From Podospora bellae-mahoneyi (Eukaryota; Ascomycota; Sordariomycetes; Sordariales; Podosporaceae), in assembly GCF_035222275.1 (NCBI RefSeq), contig NW_026946359.1:7254001-7318000 (forward strand): 64,000 bases of DNA. Direction: 5' to 3'. The notes under the pieces are model-generated. The model saw nothing but the letters and a program-made list of their open reading frames with translations, searched no databases and was not told where the DNA came from. Of the stretch, positions 10,875-21,666 are shown piece by piece (the first letter of the stretch is position 1; each line of letters starts with the position of its first letter). The position numbers were made by a program, and so were the translations under genes.

Positions 10875-13447
10875 GTTCCTGATGTTCCAGGTTTAAGCAA
10901 GCTAAAAAGTCCACAGGCAGCGAGGAGCAAAAGATCGGTCTTGGAAGCTTGCTGACTGCTCTAGATATAGCATGCCCGAAGAGTCTGTCTCTCGTTCGGC
11001 CTTTGCCTGTTCAGACAGCTGGTGGTCTGCGGCGTTAACCGGCCCTCAGATGAATAGTTTGCCGCTCATGAACACCGGGCCAGACCAATGTGCTCGCTCC
11101 GCACCCCTTCCTTGTGAATCCAGGTGAGGCTCTCGTCAACGCGCTGGCAAGGGTGGCTACCCCAATATGTGGTTAGCAATGAGCCGGATGCTATAATTGG
11201 AGAATGTAGCAGCGGACTGGCCGGTCGGCCAAGCAATGACAGAGGCTTCCGCCCCTCCATAACCCGCGCGGAACGACGGAAGGCTTCCACGCCTGCAGCT
11301 GACAGAGGACAGAGCATGCAGAGTAAATGCACTCTGCGACTCTTGCCTGGACCATGCACCCACAAAACTGTTGGCTTGGTTTTCTTCCGGTCAGGTGAGC
11401 ACCCAAAGAAGCAACATTGTTAGACCAAAGATGTAACAGAAAGCAGGGCCTGGCCGCGGGAACAAAGACGGATGGACGTTGGTCACGGGCCCAGCGTTTC
11501 CAGACTGCCGGGTCGGCATCAAAAAGATCCCGAAGTCTCGTGTAGTTATCCGTCCACTAGCGTCATGTTTGCCGCCTTCTGTTGCCGTGCTCGAACCCTT
11601 GCTCCTCGCGGCCAGCATCTCCCCTCCTAGATCTCACTGGGCTGCTTGATCAGTCGTGCAACGTGGGGTCGAGGGATCGTGACAGATGCCGTGATGGGAG
11701 ACACGGCGGGAACCCGTGTGGGACTTGCTGGAAAGGGAAGGAACAGATCAGTGCCGAGTGCCGCATAGAGCTAGCTGTAAAACAGGACGGTTTCTTTTTC
11801 TCTTCCCTTGCCCAGCAGGTTGCCGTTAGTTCCCGTCCGGCTCCGGCCCGTCGCATGTTCCGTTGTGCCCTTCTTTGCTCGGGATTATGCAAGACCATGC
11901 TTCTACGAGCTTGGTCGAGTTGCAGCCAGGTCAAGATAGCTTCAACAAACCTCCGTACTTGCCCGAGAAAGGGCTGTTTGGTGGTTCATGGGCCGCTGAT
12001 TCGTGCGCTTGTATACCTAGCTGGTAAGGAGTTGTTGACAAACAGGGACGAGCTGAGATCTGAATGGGATTGTTAGCCTACTGTTGGCTCTCGCCTCCTA
12101 TCGATGCCTCCACGGGCTGCAGTAGTTGGGCAAGTAGGACACGTATCAACCGCCGCTCCTGACATGGCAGTTGCAGGCCATACCACCTGAATGACTCCGT
12201 CGTTTGAGAGACTGGGCCCTGAAGAACGCAATATGGCCTGATGGATCGGCATCTCGACGGCTCGGACGGAAGATGGTGTAGTGAGGCTGGATGATCGCTG
12301 ACCCTGTTTTGTGGCCCGGGAAGCAATCCATCGAGCACAACGACGTTGCAGACGGGTTGGAAGGGTAGCATACGACGAAGGGTAGCTGCTGTCCACGAGA
12401 ATACAACCCTCTCTCAAGCTTGGTCCCTGGTAGGACCATTGGGGATAAGGCTCGGGGAGGTCTGCCCCTGCCCCCGATGGAGACCAATGGTGAGACAGCA
12501 GGTTGCTGTGAGCTTCCAGCTTCCGCAAGAAGTTTCTTGTTCCAAACAAGTACTGCGTGAGGTGCTCCCCATTACGAGAATCTGACTTCCGGATGAAATA
12601 CCTCGTAGTTTTCCGCATGGGTCTCACCAAGCACTCATGGTGATCACATCGATCCTGCAGGCTATCCTCGTCAGTCTCTGCATCGTAAAAGTAGGTTACT
12701 GATAGTACATAACTTGAACTTTTAGTGGTTCGGAGTGGCGTTCCATAATGAGAGAGCTCTGAGCCGTTGAAACCCGAGGAGGTTCAGTCTTTGGTTCCGT
12801 TCTGGTTCGGATTTGTCGCTGATTCATCTACTTCGTCATGATCCATTGGTCCCTTTGACTACCCAGCTAGGCCTACCATCATTAAGCTAACCATCGGATC
12901 CTCTCTGAGAAGCTCCGCGGTTGACGCTGAAGGTTGCATAATGTCATTACTCACCCATCCAGATGATGATGAGGCATGTTGAGACCGACAAACAATATGA
13001 ACCGGCAAGCAATGCGGCGGATGCGGCTTTGCTGCACGGCGTATTTGCCCAATACCTCCATCTTGTTGCTCGTTGACTTGATGGCGCCCCCTAACAGTTG
13101 AAGAACTGGACCCATCCTGTTGTCATTCCTCAGCTGCGTGTAAGATATCCTCTATTCTCCACTTTCGTACATGCAAATAATGGTCAGCAGGTTTGTTCGG
13201 CAAAGCAACAGGCAGTATGGCGCAGAATCTGCCTGCCGTGGTATCCGGCAGGGGCAGGAAGGGCCAGATACATATCAGTGTGTGAAAAATATGGCCATGT
13301 GACACATAACGAGCCATGGATCTCATGGCCTTTCCATTATCCTACAATTCCTTTCGGCATCTCCCGCCCTCTGTTGCGTGTGACCGGCGAGATAACCAAC
13401 TGTGTATACCTACAAGTACAAAGAGAAAAGAAAGGTGCGTAGTGCGG
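10875..13447. other. 2.6-kb intergenic region without a recognisable gene
   Basis: 5' flank of the dioxygenase gene and 3' flank of the golgin gene. Open frames up to 185 codons occur (for example around 12073-12630, minus), but they start at non-ATG codons, overlap frames on the other strand, and show no motif. Sequence composition is unremarkable. It could hide a non-coding RNA, but nothing supports one directly. Confidence 0.5.
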
Positions 13448-16400
13448 CTACCTGCTGTTGATATGCTGGATAGCAGCGAGCCACTTCTGCTCATCAGACC
13501 TACGGCAACCAACGGTTAGCAACAACGATCGGCATCTTAAACAAAAATCGAGAATAGACTCACTTATCAAACTTGAGCAGCTTTCCAAGAACAGGTACCA
13601 ACTGCGCCCTCAGCCTATTATCCTTCTGCTCCAAAAACTGCAACATAATCGTCTTCAGGTACATGGCGTCGGGGGTACCCGCTCCATTGACGCTGCCGGA
13701 ACGAGTCGATTCCTGCGAGGTCCTACTGGGGTTCGCAGCAGCCGACGACAACTTGGCCTGCAGTGTCTTGACCTCCTTGTTCAACTTGTCATACCTTAAC
13801 CGGTAATCGTCCAGCGCCCGACGCAACTCCGTCGCTTTCCTCTCGTGCTCCCGCACCTGCAGCTCCGATGCATCCAAAGTGGAGCGGAGGTTGGAGACGG
13901 TAGTGCGCATCTCACTCACTTCCGTCTCGGCCCTCTCCTCGATAGCCTCGAGCTCCTGCCTCCTACGGCGCCACTCGCGCTCCTCGCGTTCGAGGCTGTC
14001 TTTCTCGCTGGCAAGTTCCTTCACTTCCCGCTCCAGGTCGCGCACCTTTTGCTTGAGCTCCTCCGTCTCCCGCGATTTGCGACGAGCAAGGGAGGACGAC
14101 TCATCTTCGAGGCGATCTCTCTCCTCGATGGCGGCCTCCATCTTGGTGCGCATCTCATGTAACCTGCTCTCAGCACGCTCGTCAGCCCCGGCGAGGAGCT
14201 TCCGCATCGTGTCAGTGTCGCGAGTGCGTTCATCCAACATCTTCCGTGTATCGGTCAGTTCCTCTTCCAGGTTCTCGACCTGAGACTGGCTCTCCTTGAG
14301 CTGCAGGCGTAGTTCCGCAGTCTCATCACGCATGCTTCCGATGAGGCTTTGAGCGCTGGAGTACTGATTGGTCTTTGCCTTGACTTCTTCCCGGAGAGTA
14401 GCTTGCTCCTTTCTTAACCTGTTGAGTTCGTCCTCAAGCTGTCCGACGCGTGGGCGGAGCTTGGATGCCTCCTCTTGCACGCGCTGCAGTTCCCTGGATG
14501 CCTTCTCTTCCCTGGCCGAGATCTCGATCTTTTCAGCTTCTGAACGACGGAGGTCGCGGCCGGTAACACGACGCTCGTCCTCCACCTTCAGCCTAGCATT
14601 TGTCTCCTGGGCCACCTTCTCGTGCAGAGTCTTGATCTCAGCCTCTCGATCGGTCGCAAGACGCTGAGCGCGGGCCAGCTCAGTCTTGAGATCCCTCTCG
14701 CGCTTCTCAAGGTTGCGCAACTCAGTCGTCTTGGCTGCCAGTTCCTCCTTGGTTGTCTTGAGCAGGGCAGACTCCTGCCTGAGGTTCTTAAGCTCCGGCT
14801 GAGCCTTCTGAAGCATCTCCCGAAGATCAGTGAGGTCCTTGTATCTGGTCTGTGCAAGCTGCTGGGCGGCAGCCAAATCGGATTGCAAGGTCGATGACTT
14901 CATCTTCAGGTCGTCAAACTCTTGCTTCAACGACTCGTGTTCGCCCTGAAGCTTGGTGCTGACCTGAGCACCAGCGGCCGCGGTCTCGACCTCCTTCTCA
15001 AGTTCCGCAATGCGTTCCTTGAGCTCCCTCTTCTCAGCCTCGAGCTCCTTGAGCCTTTGCTTGGCCTCAACATGGTCGTGGCCAATGGTCATCAGGTTCT
15101 CTTGGAGATTCTCAATTTCTTCACGGAGATCTTCCTCCGTCTTCCTCTGCTTCGATAGTTTTTCGATTCGCTGGTCCTTCTCGGCCAACTCTTCTTGGAG
15201 GCGCGTCAATTCGGTTTGCAGCTCGTCAGCGGAGGGCCCTAGCAGTGGCGAAGAGGGAGGCTGTTCAGTAACTGATGCTTCGCTGGGGGCGGGTTCAGCA
15301 GCAGCAGCAGCCGCGCCGCCGCCGGCACCGCCCTTCTTCTTTTTCTTGTTGTTCTTCTTCCTGCCACCACCCTGTGTAGGTTGGGCCGGAGTGCTGGCTG
15401 AAGCAGCAACAGCAGGGACAGGCGCTGAGATAGGAACCGACACTGCAGTCTTCAGCTTTTTGTCCAACTCTTCTATCTTGGCTTCATCCTGAGCCTTGGC
15501 CTTCTTCAGTGTCTGGATTTCAGAATTCAGTTCCTGGATCTTGGTATCGAGATTCTCCTTTGCTTCCGTGATTGTCTTCATCTCTTCCTCCAGGTCCCTG
15601 TTGCGGTTCGAGGCGGAAGAAAGCTTCGCTTCCTTCTCCTTGATGGCCTGCTTGCCCTGTTCCACCTGCCTCTCGAGGTCTTTGATCGTGGCCCTGGCGG
15701 TATTGGCGCGCTCTGTCAAGGTTGTGATCTCGGTATTCCTAGCAGTGAGTTGTGCTTCAAATGAGTTCTTTAAAGCGGCAGCATCCTTGGCTTCGCCAAG
15801 TTCCTGCATAGCCGTCTCAAGACTCTCCACCAGACCGGCACTGTGCTCCTTGGCCACGGACAGCTCTTCCTTCAAAGTGCGAACCTCAGTTTCGAGCTTC
15901 TCAATCTGCTCTGTCTTCTTTTCCACCTCTGCTTGTAGTTGTGGGATCTCAGTGTCATAAGAGAACAATGATTCGCCCTGGCCGCCTTCTTGGGACGCCT
16001 CTCCAGCCTTGACCATCTCGGAACCCTTCTCCTTCTCAGCGGGTGGGCTTGTTGATTTGTTGGTCTTCAGTGCAGCAATCTCCTCCTTGAGGGCAAAGAC
16101 CTCCTTGTCGTTCTCGGTGATCTTTTTAGAAAGTTCATCATTGAGAGCTGCCAATTGCTTCTCGGCCTCATCTGCCTTCTTTTTGTGCGAATCCTTCTCG
16201 GTAGTAACACGCTTTAGCTCTTCCATCACCATGTCGCTCTTGAGGTTCACCTGATTCAGGTACTCTACGAGAGCTTGAGGCTCGGCAATCGAAGTCAAGG
16301 GGGTGTTTTCCTTCAAAGTCTTCTCAAAGGGCTCGATCAGCATTACTTTGCCATGCGCAATTCGGTAGGACCGTAGCAATTCCGGATAGGCCTTTTCAAG

Positions 16401-16919
16401 CCTTTCGAGCTTCCTCAACTTGGCGCGGACCTCGGCCGGCAGTTCGGAAGCGACGAGAGTCACAGTTGAGGAGTCCATCGACCTCTTCTCTGAGATCGAG
16501 GATGCGTCTGCGTTTTGCCCACTCTTCTCAGACATGGCTCTTGACGAAGCAGCCTCGCCCCCCTTTTCGGGAATCACCCCCAGTTCCTTTGCCTTTTCTG
16601 GATCCGTCGACATTGGGGTCGCGGCTCTCGAGGGCGTTGCGGTATCGTCGGTATCATCGATTGTAAAGGCAGCCTCGAATACGGCAGGATCGGGATTTGC
16701 GGCCCCCCCTTCTCGACTGGCGGAATCCTGGCCCTGCTTCGCTGTTGGGCGCGGTCGTCGAGCTGGAGAATGGGTACCCGCACCACTAGATGAGCGCGAC
16801 CTCCGCGCAGGAGCGCTCCCCGAAGCCTGCGGTTGCGCCTCCAGAGAGGCACGTTGACGAGCTTGTTCCTCTGCGATGGTCCGGTCAATTGCTCCTTTCA
16901 GTCTCTGCAGGTGCTCCAT
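13448..16919 (-). CDS. IMH1: GRIP-domain golgin, IMH1-like
   Basis: Two exons, 16919-13564 and 13499-13448 (intron donor GTGAGT, acceptor GTAG, phase 2), giving 1135 aa. The N-terminus is disordered, followed by about 900 residues of almost unbroken heptad-type coiled coil (Glu/Lys/Leu-rich). A Lys/Gly/Ala break lies near residues 510-550 (GGGRKKNNKKKKKGG). The C-terminus carries the GRIP domain: MYLKTIMLQFLEQKDN with the key aromatic, then QLVPVLGKLLKFDK, and after the intron SDEQKWLAAI. GRIP domains bind Arl1-GTP on trans-Golgi membranes, and the coiled coil tethers endosome-derived vesicles. The segment AYPELLRSYRIAHGKVMLIE near residue 185 is shared by fungal Imh1-type golgins. The gene is divergent from Lunapark, with 1.17 kb between the start codons. 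Confidence 0.9.
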
Positions 16920-18088
16920 TGTCAGGTTTGGCCGTTGAAGGAGGAATTAGTTGTCTTGAGCGGATGTTGCAACTGACCTGGAACATATTGAGTTAAGACT
17001 GGAGAAACCAGCCACAAAAAAAAGGATAACACAGCAGAATTGTCTCAGCGGAGACACGAAAGGGAGCCCAAGGTGTCAAGCTGTCCTGTGGCTGCACAGA
17101 CAAAGGTCGAGATTAGTCGTCACAATTGGTGCGCAGGGCGGAATATGGAGTAGGTGGAAAGGGCAAGGGAATGAAAAGAAGAGACTAAGTTTTGAAATCA
17201 AAAGCCCCAGAAAAGAGGATGGGACTTCATTCAACGGCCGTGGGCATGATTTTGTTCCTCTGATGCCACAGCGGATTGTTTCGTCCTTCGACTCTGAAGT
17301 TGAGCCACTTGTCAGCCAGCGCCAGCTTTCAGCAGCAGTTCGCAGCCTGCCAAGAGCGCCCTGACAACCCCCCGGGATTTTTTAGGCCGCGCAGGGGTCG
17401 TCGGGAAGTTGGGATTGCCGGCGGCATCTTGTTTTTGTGGGTAAGCCGTTATGCGGCATACAGAGATATTTGCGTCTTTCCACAAATGTTGGGCATTTGT
17501 CTGCCAGCCTCCCAGCCCAGCGACAATAAGGTTGATACGAGCATAGACGTGGAGAAGACCGTGAGAAAAGGTGAAGTTAGAGAAGATGGAGCGATTATGC
17601 CAATCTCGGAGGTCATACTCCGTAGTTACTGCCAGGCTGGTATGCAGAGAGATGACCGGGGTATTCTTTTATCGGGGGATGAGGTCACCGTGCGCGAGCT
17701 CTCCACAGCACCCTTGAAAGTCTAGCGCTGGAGCTCCTTTCCCAGTGCTGTCATCTTTCCATCGCAAGTTCGCAGCTGACAGCCTCAGGTGGGCGATGCG
17801 AACACAAGCTTGACATCCAAGCAGCCTTGCCGCGACAAAATTCTTGCTGGCGGAGTCTTTGCTGTCGAGGCCGACGCTATTCTCAACGGTTTTTGTTTTT
17901 TTGGTTTACTCTTCCAGTGTTATCTCTTTTCACTTCTTACACTCTCTGCTGAAACAATAATTTCCACATCCCACACTCTACCTACCCCTTTCGCGCAAAC
18001 GTAGTCCCGACGACAGCAATACAGACACGACGTTACCACCATCACGGCTATATAGCACAGTTATTGGCGACTTTTCCTCTTATTCACT
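16920..18088. other. Divergent intergenic region between golgin and Lunapark genes
   Basis: Probably two promoters. An ATG-poor, CT-rich leader precedes the Lunapark ATG (CTTTTCCTCTTATTCACT). A 149-codon frame at 17276 starts at a non-ATG codon and is not convincing. Confidence 0.5.
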
Positions 18089-19283
18089 ATGGTTTCGCTC
18101 TGGCCATGGGGGGTTAGTGTAGCCTTGCTTCCCTGCGCCGTTTGCTTACTGACTGACATTGTATTTATTTGCACAGAGAGACGACTCTTCCCCCGCGTCT
18201 TTTGAAAAGGCGCTCTCGACTCTTTCGACCAAAATAACGGTAACCCAAACTCGCCTCGATCAATCCCGCGCGAAAGCCCGACGGATCAAGGTGCTGGGTA
18301 CACTTTACATCGGTTTCGCCTACCTTGTTTATGCGATTGTCTTGATGCTGGTGGTTGGTTACAAGGACATGGGGGCATGGGAGTGGACGGGCATGGCGGG
18401 AGGGCCGGTCTTGATTTCGCTGGTCCGCTCGATTACGACCATTTTCTTTGATTACCGAATCGAGAGGCTCACTGCGCGCCTCAAGGAGTATCAGACTGAA
18501 CGCGCCAAAACCATCCAGAAACTAAAGGATGCTACCAAGTACGATTCGACGCTCGAGCTGCTCGAGAAGTACGGCGGCTCCGACAACAAACAGAAGAAGA
18601 GCAAGAAGAAGACGTCCGAGGAGGAGGAAGACGAAGGCGCTGGCGCTGTCAAAGAACAGCCACAACCCAGGCATCATGCTCGTACGGGACTGCCGCCCCC
18701 GCCCACAGCAAACATCCAGCGCCGTCCAGAGTCCAGTGCCGGTGCACCTGCACCACACTCTAGGGTGCCAAGTTCAGTATATGGAGCATCAAGCCAACGG
18801 TCTCCCAGCCCCATGATCAGTGAAGCGGCCGAGTTCGCGCCCAATGCTTTTGAAGGGAGAGCTCCCCCGCCGTTCCTACAGCATCCACCTGCCACGATGG
18901 CCCCTCCTCCCGAGCCGCACTGGTACGATCGCATTCTGGACACCTTGTTGGGGGAAGACGAGACGGCCGCCAAGAACAGGATTGTCTTGATCTGCGCGAA
19001 GTGCCGGCTTGTCAACGGCCAGGCACCACCAGGAACGAAATCATTGGCTGAGATTGGAAAATGGAAGTGCATGGCATGTGGGGCGACCAATGGCGAGATA
19101 GACGAGGGGAAGCGCATCGTGCAGGAGGTACTTGGAGGAAGGGGAACAAAGGCGGACTCCATTGCCGGAACCACCGATGATGAAGGCGGACAGAGCTCCA
19201 GCGAGATTGTCGAGGTAGAGCGGGATCTGTCCACCGAACCTCAGGAACTGTCCGTGAGGAAGAGAGCGAAGAGGGGGCAGTGA
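18089..19283 (+). CDS. LNP1: Lunapark family ER-junction protein
   Basis: Two exons, 18089-18112 and 18177-19283. The tiny first exon encodes MVSLWPWG, followed by a 64-bp phase-0 intron (GTTAGT...CACAG); 376 aa in all. RDDSSPASFEKALSTLSTKI, a coiled region and two closely spaced hydrophobic segments (about residues 46-66 and 77-95: VLGTLYIGFAYLVYAIVLML, MAGGPVLISLVRSITTIFF) give the usual hairpin in the ER membrane. The C-terminal zinc finger has CAKC ... CMAC (about residues 279-311). Lunapark stabilises three-way junctions of the tubular ER, opposing Sey1/atlastin. A Pro/Ser-rich linker separates the membrane part from the zinc finger. The short first exon is conserved in fungal homologues as I recall them, which supports the splice model. 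Confidence 0.93.
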
Positions 19284-19769
19284 TGATCGAGTGCTAGGAC
19301 GGTATTTCTTTTAACAGTTCAATCTATCTCATGGTTTCTTTTGTTGGAGCTCGCACAATACATCTACTGAACTTAAGAGGTCCGTCGTGTGCCAAGCCTG
19401 CCCTGGAACCTGCCTGCAATGCGTGGGATAAAGTACAAAGAGCAGGGTGCGGTGGTGAGTCCGAACTGAGAGGGTTATGGCTCTTTGTCATAGAGCGGAC
19501 CATACCCTATTTTTGGGTAGAGTACAAAGGATGGTTCGTGATGACTTCGTGGGCGGTTCTGCAGGATCGCCAAAGGCTCGACAATGCCATTTTGAAGCAT
19601 CTCGAAGCCATGTAGGAAGATAAAGAAATCTAATGAGGATTAAAATCTGGAAAGGCCAGCGCAGTAATCCACTTAGAGGATCGTTACATCTTTCTTTTTG
19701 ATCGTAATATGCTGATCAGCGCCTCATCACCATCAAAGCTCCGATATATGATTCGAAGCCAGCACAGCA
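19284..19769. other. Intergenic
   Basis: 3' flank of LNP1 and 5' flank of the next gene. No further gene is supported. Confidence 0.5.
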
Positions 19770-20723
19770 ATGTCGTATAGCCGGGAAGATTATTACAGAA
19801 CCATCACTTGTGTCGACTGCGGGTACAACTGCAAGTTTGCTTGTCTTGATGCCCACAAGAGCTCATTCGCTTGCCACAATCCACGATGCGCGAATCACTT
19901 GGGAACGGTGGAAGTTGACTTGCCTGGGGGTACACTTTACTCTCGAGAGAGGAGCCATAAAGGTTCATCTCGCCATGAGTCCTCATCCCGTCGCCGGAGC
20001 AGATCTAGGAATCCCGAGGAACCGTCATCTCACCATGGCAGCCGTCCCAGGACCACTCATCACTATGAGTATACAGCGCCACCGGAGGAACCTTCCTCTC
20101 GACACCGCAGTAGATCAACTGCCAGATACCCTGAAGAGCCCTCCTCGCATCGCAGAAGCAGGTCCTCCAACAGGTATGCCGAGGAGCCTCGTCGCTTTTC
20201 TAGCTATGCCCCCCAGGGACATCCCAGCAGTTACCAGTACAGCCATGATGCTCATGCCGACTATGTCACTGTTGAACCCGACGAGACCGAGGATATGAGA
20301 CAGCGCTTCGAAAGGATGGGACGTGAAAGAAAGTCGAGGTATCCACCCTCCTCTTCTGGTTACCGATATCCCCCTTCTTCTTCTTCTTCTTCTTCTCATT
20401 ATGAGCACCCGCCATCTGAATCTCACCGTCGCAACCGATCTTCGACTAGGCAATACGAAGAGCCCCCCCGTCGCAGCTCTCATAGCTACCGTGGCCCGGG
20501 AAATGAAGACCCGAGAAATGAAGAAATCGAGATTGTCGACGCGGGGTCGTCTCCGTATGTTGCGCCCAGCAGTAAGCGCGGCCGTCAATATCCTCCTCGA
20601 TCCGGTTCCGGTCGTAGACGTGCCTACGGGCCCTACGATGAACCACCTCGTACTCCAGACCTGCCTCCCGCTCCGTATATTTACATTGGCACGTGGGATC
20701 CCGAGGGCAACCAAATCGACTGA
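19770..20723 (+). CDS. Hypothetical Ser/Arg-rich protein with N-terminal Cys cluster
   Basis: A single exon of 317 aa starting at ATG 19770. The first 45 residues contain CVDCGYNCKFACLDAHK and ACHNPRCANH: eight Cys/His residues in CxxC-like spacing that could bind one or two zinc ions. The remainder is disordered and dominated by Ser, Arg, Tyr and Pro, with a recurring (P)EEPSSxxRSRS unit around residues 75-140 and a Ser run encoded by a TTC/TCT tract near 20380. It ends in PAPYIYIGTWDPEGNQID. I do not recognise a family. The zinc-binding N-terminus is an inference from spacing only. Confidence 0.65.
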   Translation: MSYSREDYYRTITCVDCGYNCKFACLDAHKSSFACHNPRCANHLGTVEVDLPGGTLYSRERSHKGSSRHESSSRRRSRSRNPEEPSSHHGSRPRTTHHYEYTAPPEEPSSRHRSRSTARYPEEPSSHRRSRSSNRYAEEPRRFSSYAPQGHPSSYQYSHDAHADYVTVEPDETEDMRQRFERMGRERKSRYPPSSSGYRYPPSSSSSSSHYEHPPSESHRRNRSSTRQYEEPPRRSSHSYRGPGNEDPRNEEIEIVDAGSSPYVAPSSKRGRQYPPRSGSGRRRAYGPYDEPPRTPDLPPAPYIYIGTWDPEGNQID

Positions 20724-21666
20724 ACAGGTTCATTATGACAGCTGGCTTGTTGTTGTGATGAGCTGTGCCTTGCCTCTCAAGGTAGGCCATGTAGGTATAA
20801 GACGAGAGATAAGATAGAAAAGTGCATTTTTCAGGAGTTCGGGGCATGGTTTCACTGGAGAGGCCAGGTAAGGTAGGTTGGGGAAAGCAAAGCAAGCTCT
20901 GGCATTGGGCAGCAAAACTGGACAACTTTTTAGGCCAAAATGGGGGAAAGCGCAGGAAGCGACATCAAACATGGCTTTAAATATCAGCTCTTCAATTCGT
21001 CGCTTTCCACCGTCCTATCCTAACGTTTTGCACATATGTGAGTTCTGTTGACCCAGTCGGCACTGACGCCGTGCGCTGATAATCTGCCGGGCCGGTCCAC
21101 GTTGTTAATCCGGCTGGCATGTCCCTGTGTTGGTTCTCCGGCTAAGGTAAGATGATGCAGCATACATGCAATTATGTAAACTCACAGCCAATCGTTTCTT
21201 CCCAGGCTGGTTGAAGACAGTTGTGAAGGTGCGTGTTCCAGCTCACCACGTAGCTGCCAGCTGATGCAGGTTGGCAGCTCTGCTTTTTGGGCATCGCTCG
21301 CCCTGCCAATACACACAGCTTCATGCCTTGGAGTTCTGCCACGAGAAGCATTGCACTGCATTATCTTGGCCCAAGCCGCTCAACATATCATGTGTGGTGC
21401 CTTATTACTCGATGGGCATCTGCTCCCAGTTTCTCAACCAAAGCCTTGCCACTCGGGCTTCAGTATCGTTCTGCTTTTTTGGCAGAACGATATATCTGAG
21501 AGTCGCCATTCATTCCACTTTTTCTTTTGTTTTTCCTTCTGCTTCTTGACACAATTTTGGTCAGCATCATTTTTCAGTTCTCCTTCACAGCTATCATCAA
21601 TGTTTGAATACCTTTTCACCGTCCCCAAGGTAGTGGCTACTGCGCTGCAAGAGAAGATCAGGCAAA
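20724..21666. other. Intergenic
   Basis: About 940 bp between two plus-strand genes. It probably includes the promoter and leader of the 706-aa gene. Overlapping short frames only. Confidence 0.5.

Noticed and set aside
12073-12630. 185-codon minus-strand frame in the 2.6-kb gap
   Set aside because: No ATG at the start, overlapping equally long frames on the other strand, no recognisable motif.
13845-16857. Many plus-strand frames rich in Leu/Ser/Phe
   Set aside because: Antisense of the Glu/Lys/Leu-rich golgin coiled coil.
17276-17725. 149-codon plus-strand frame upstream of Lunapark
   Set aside because: Non-ATG opening and no motif; it sits in a divergent promoter region.
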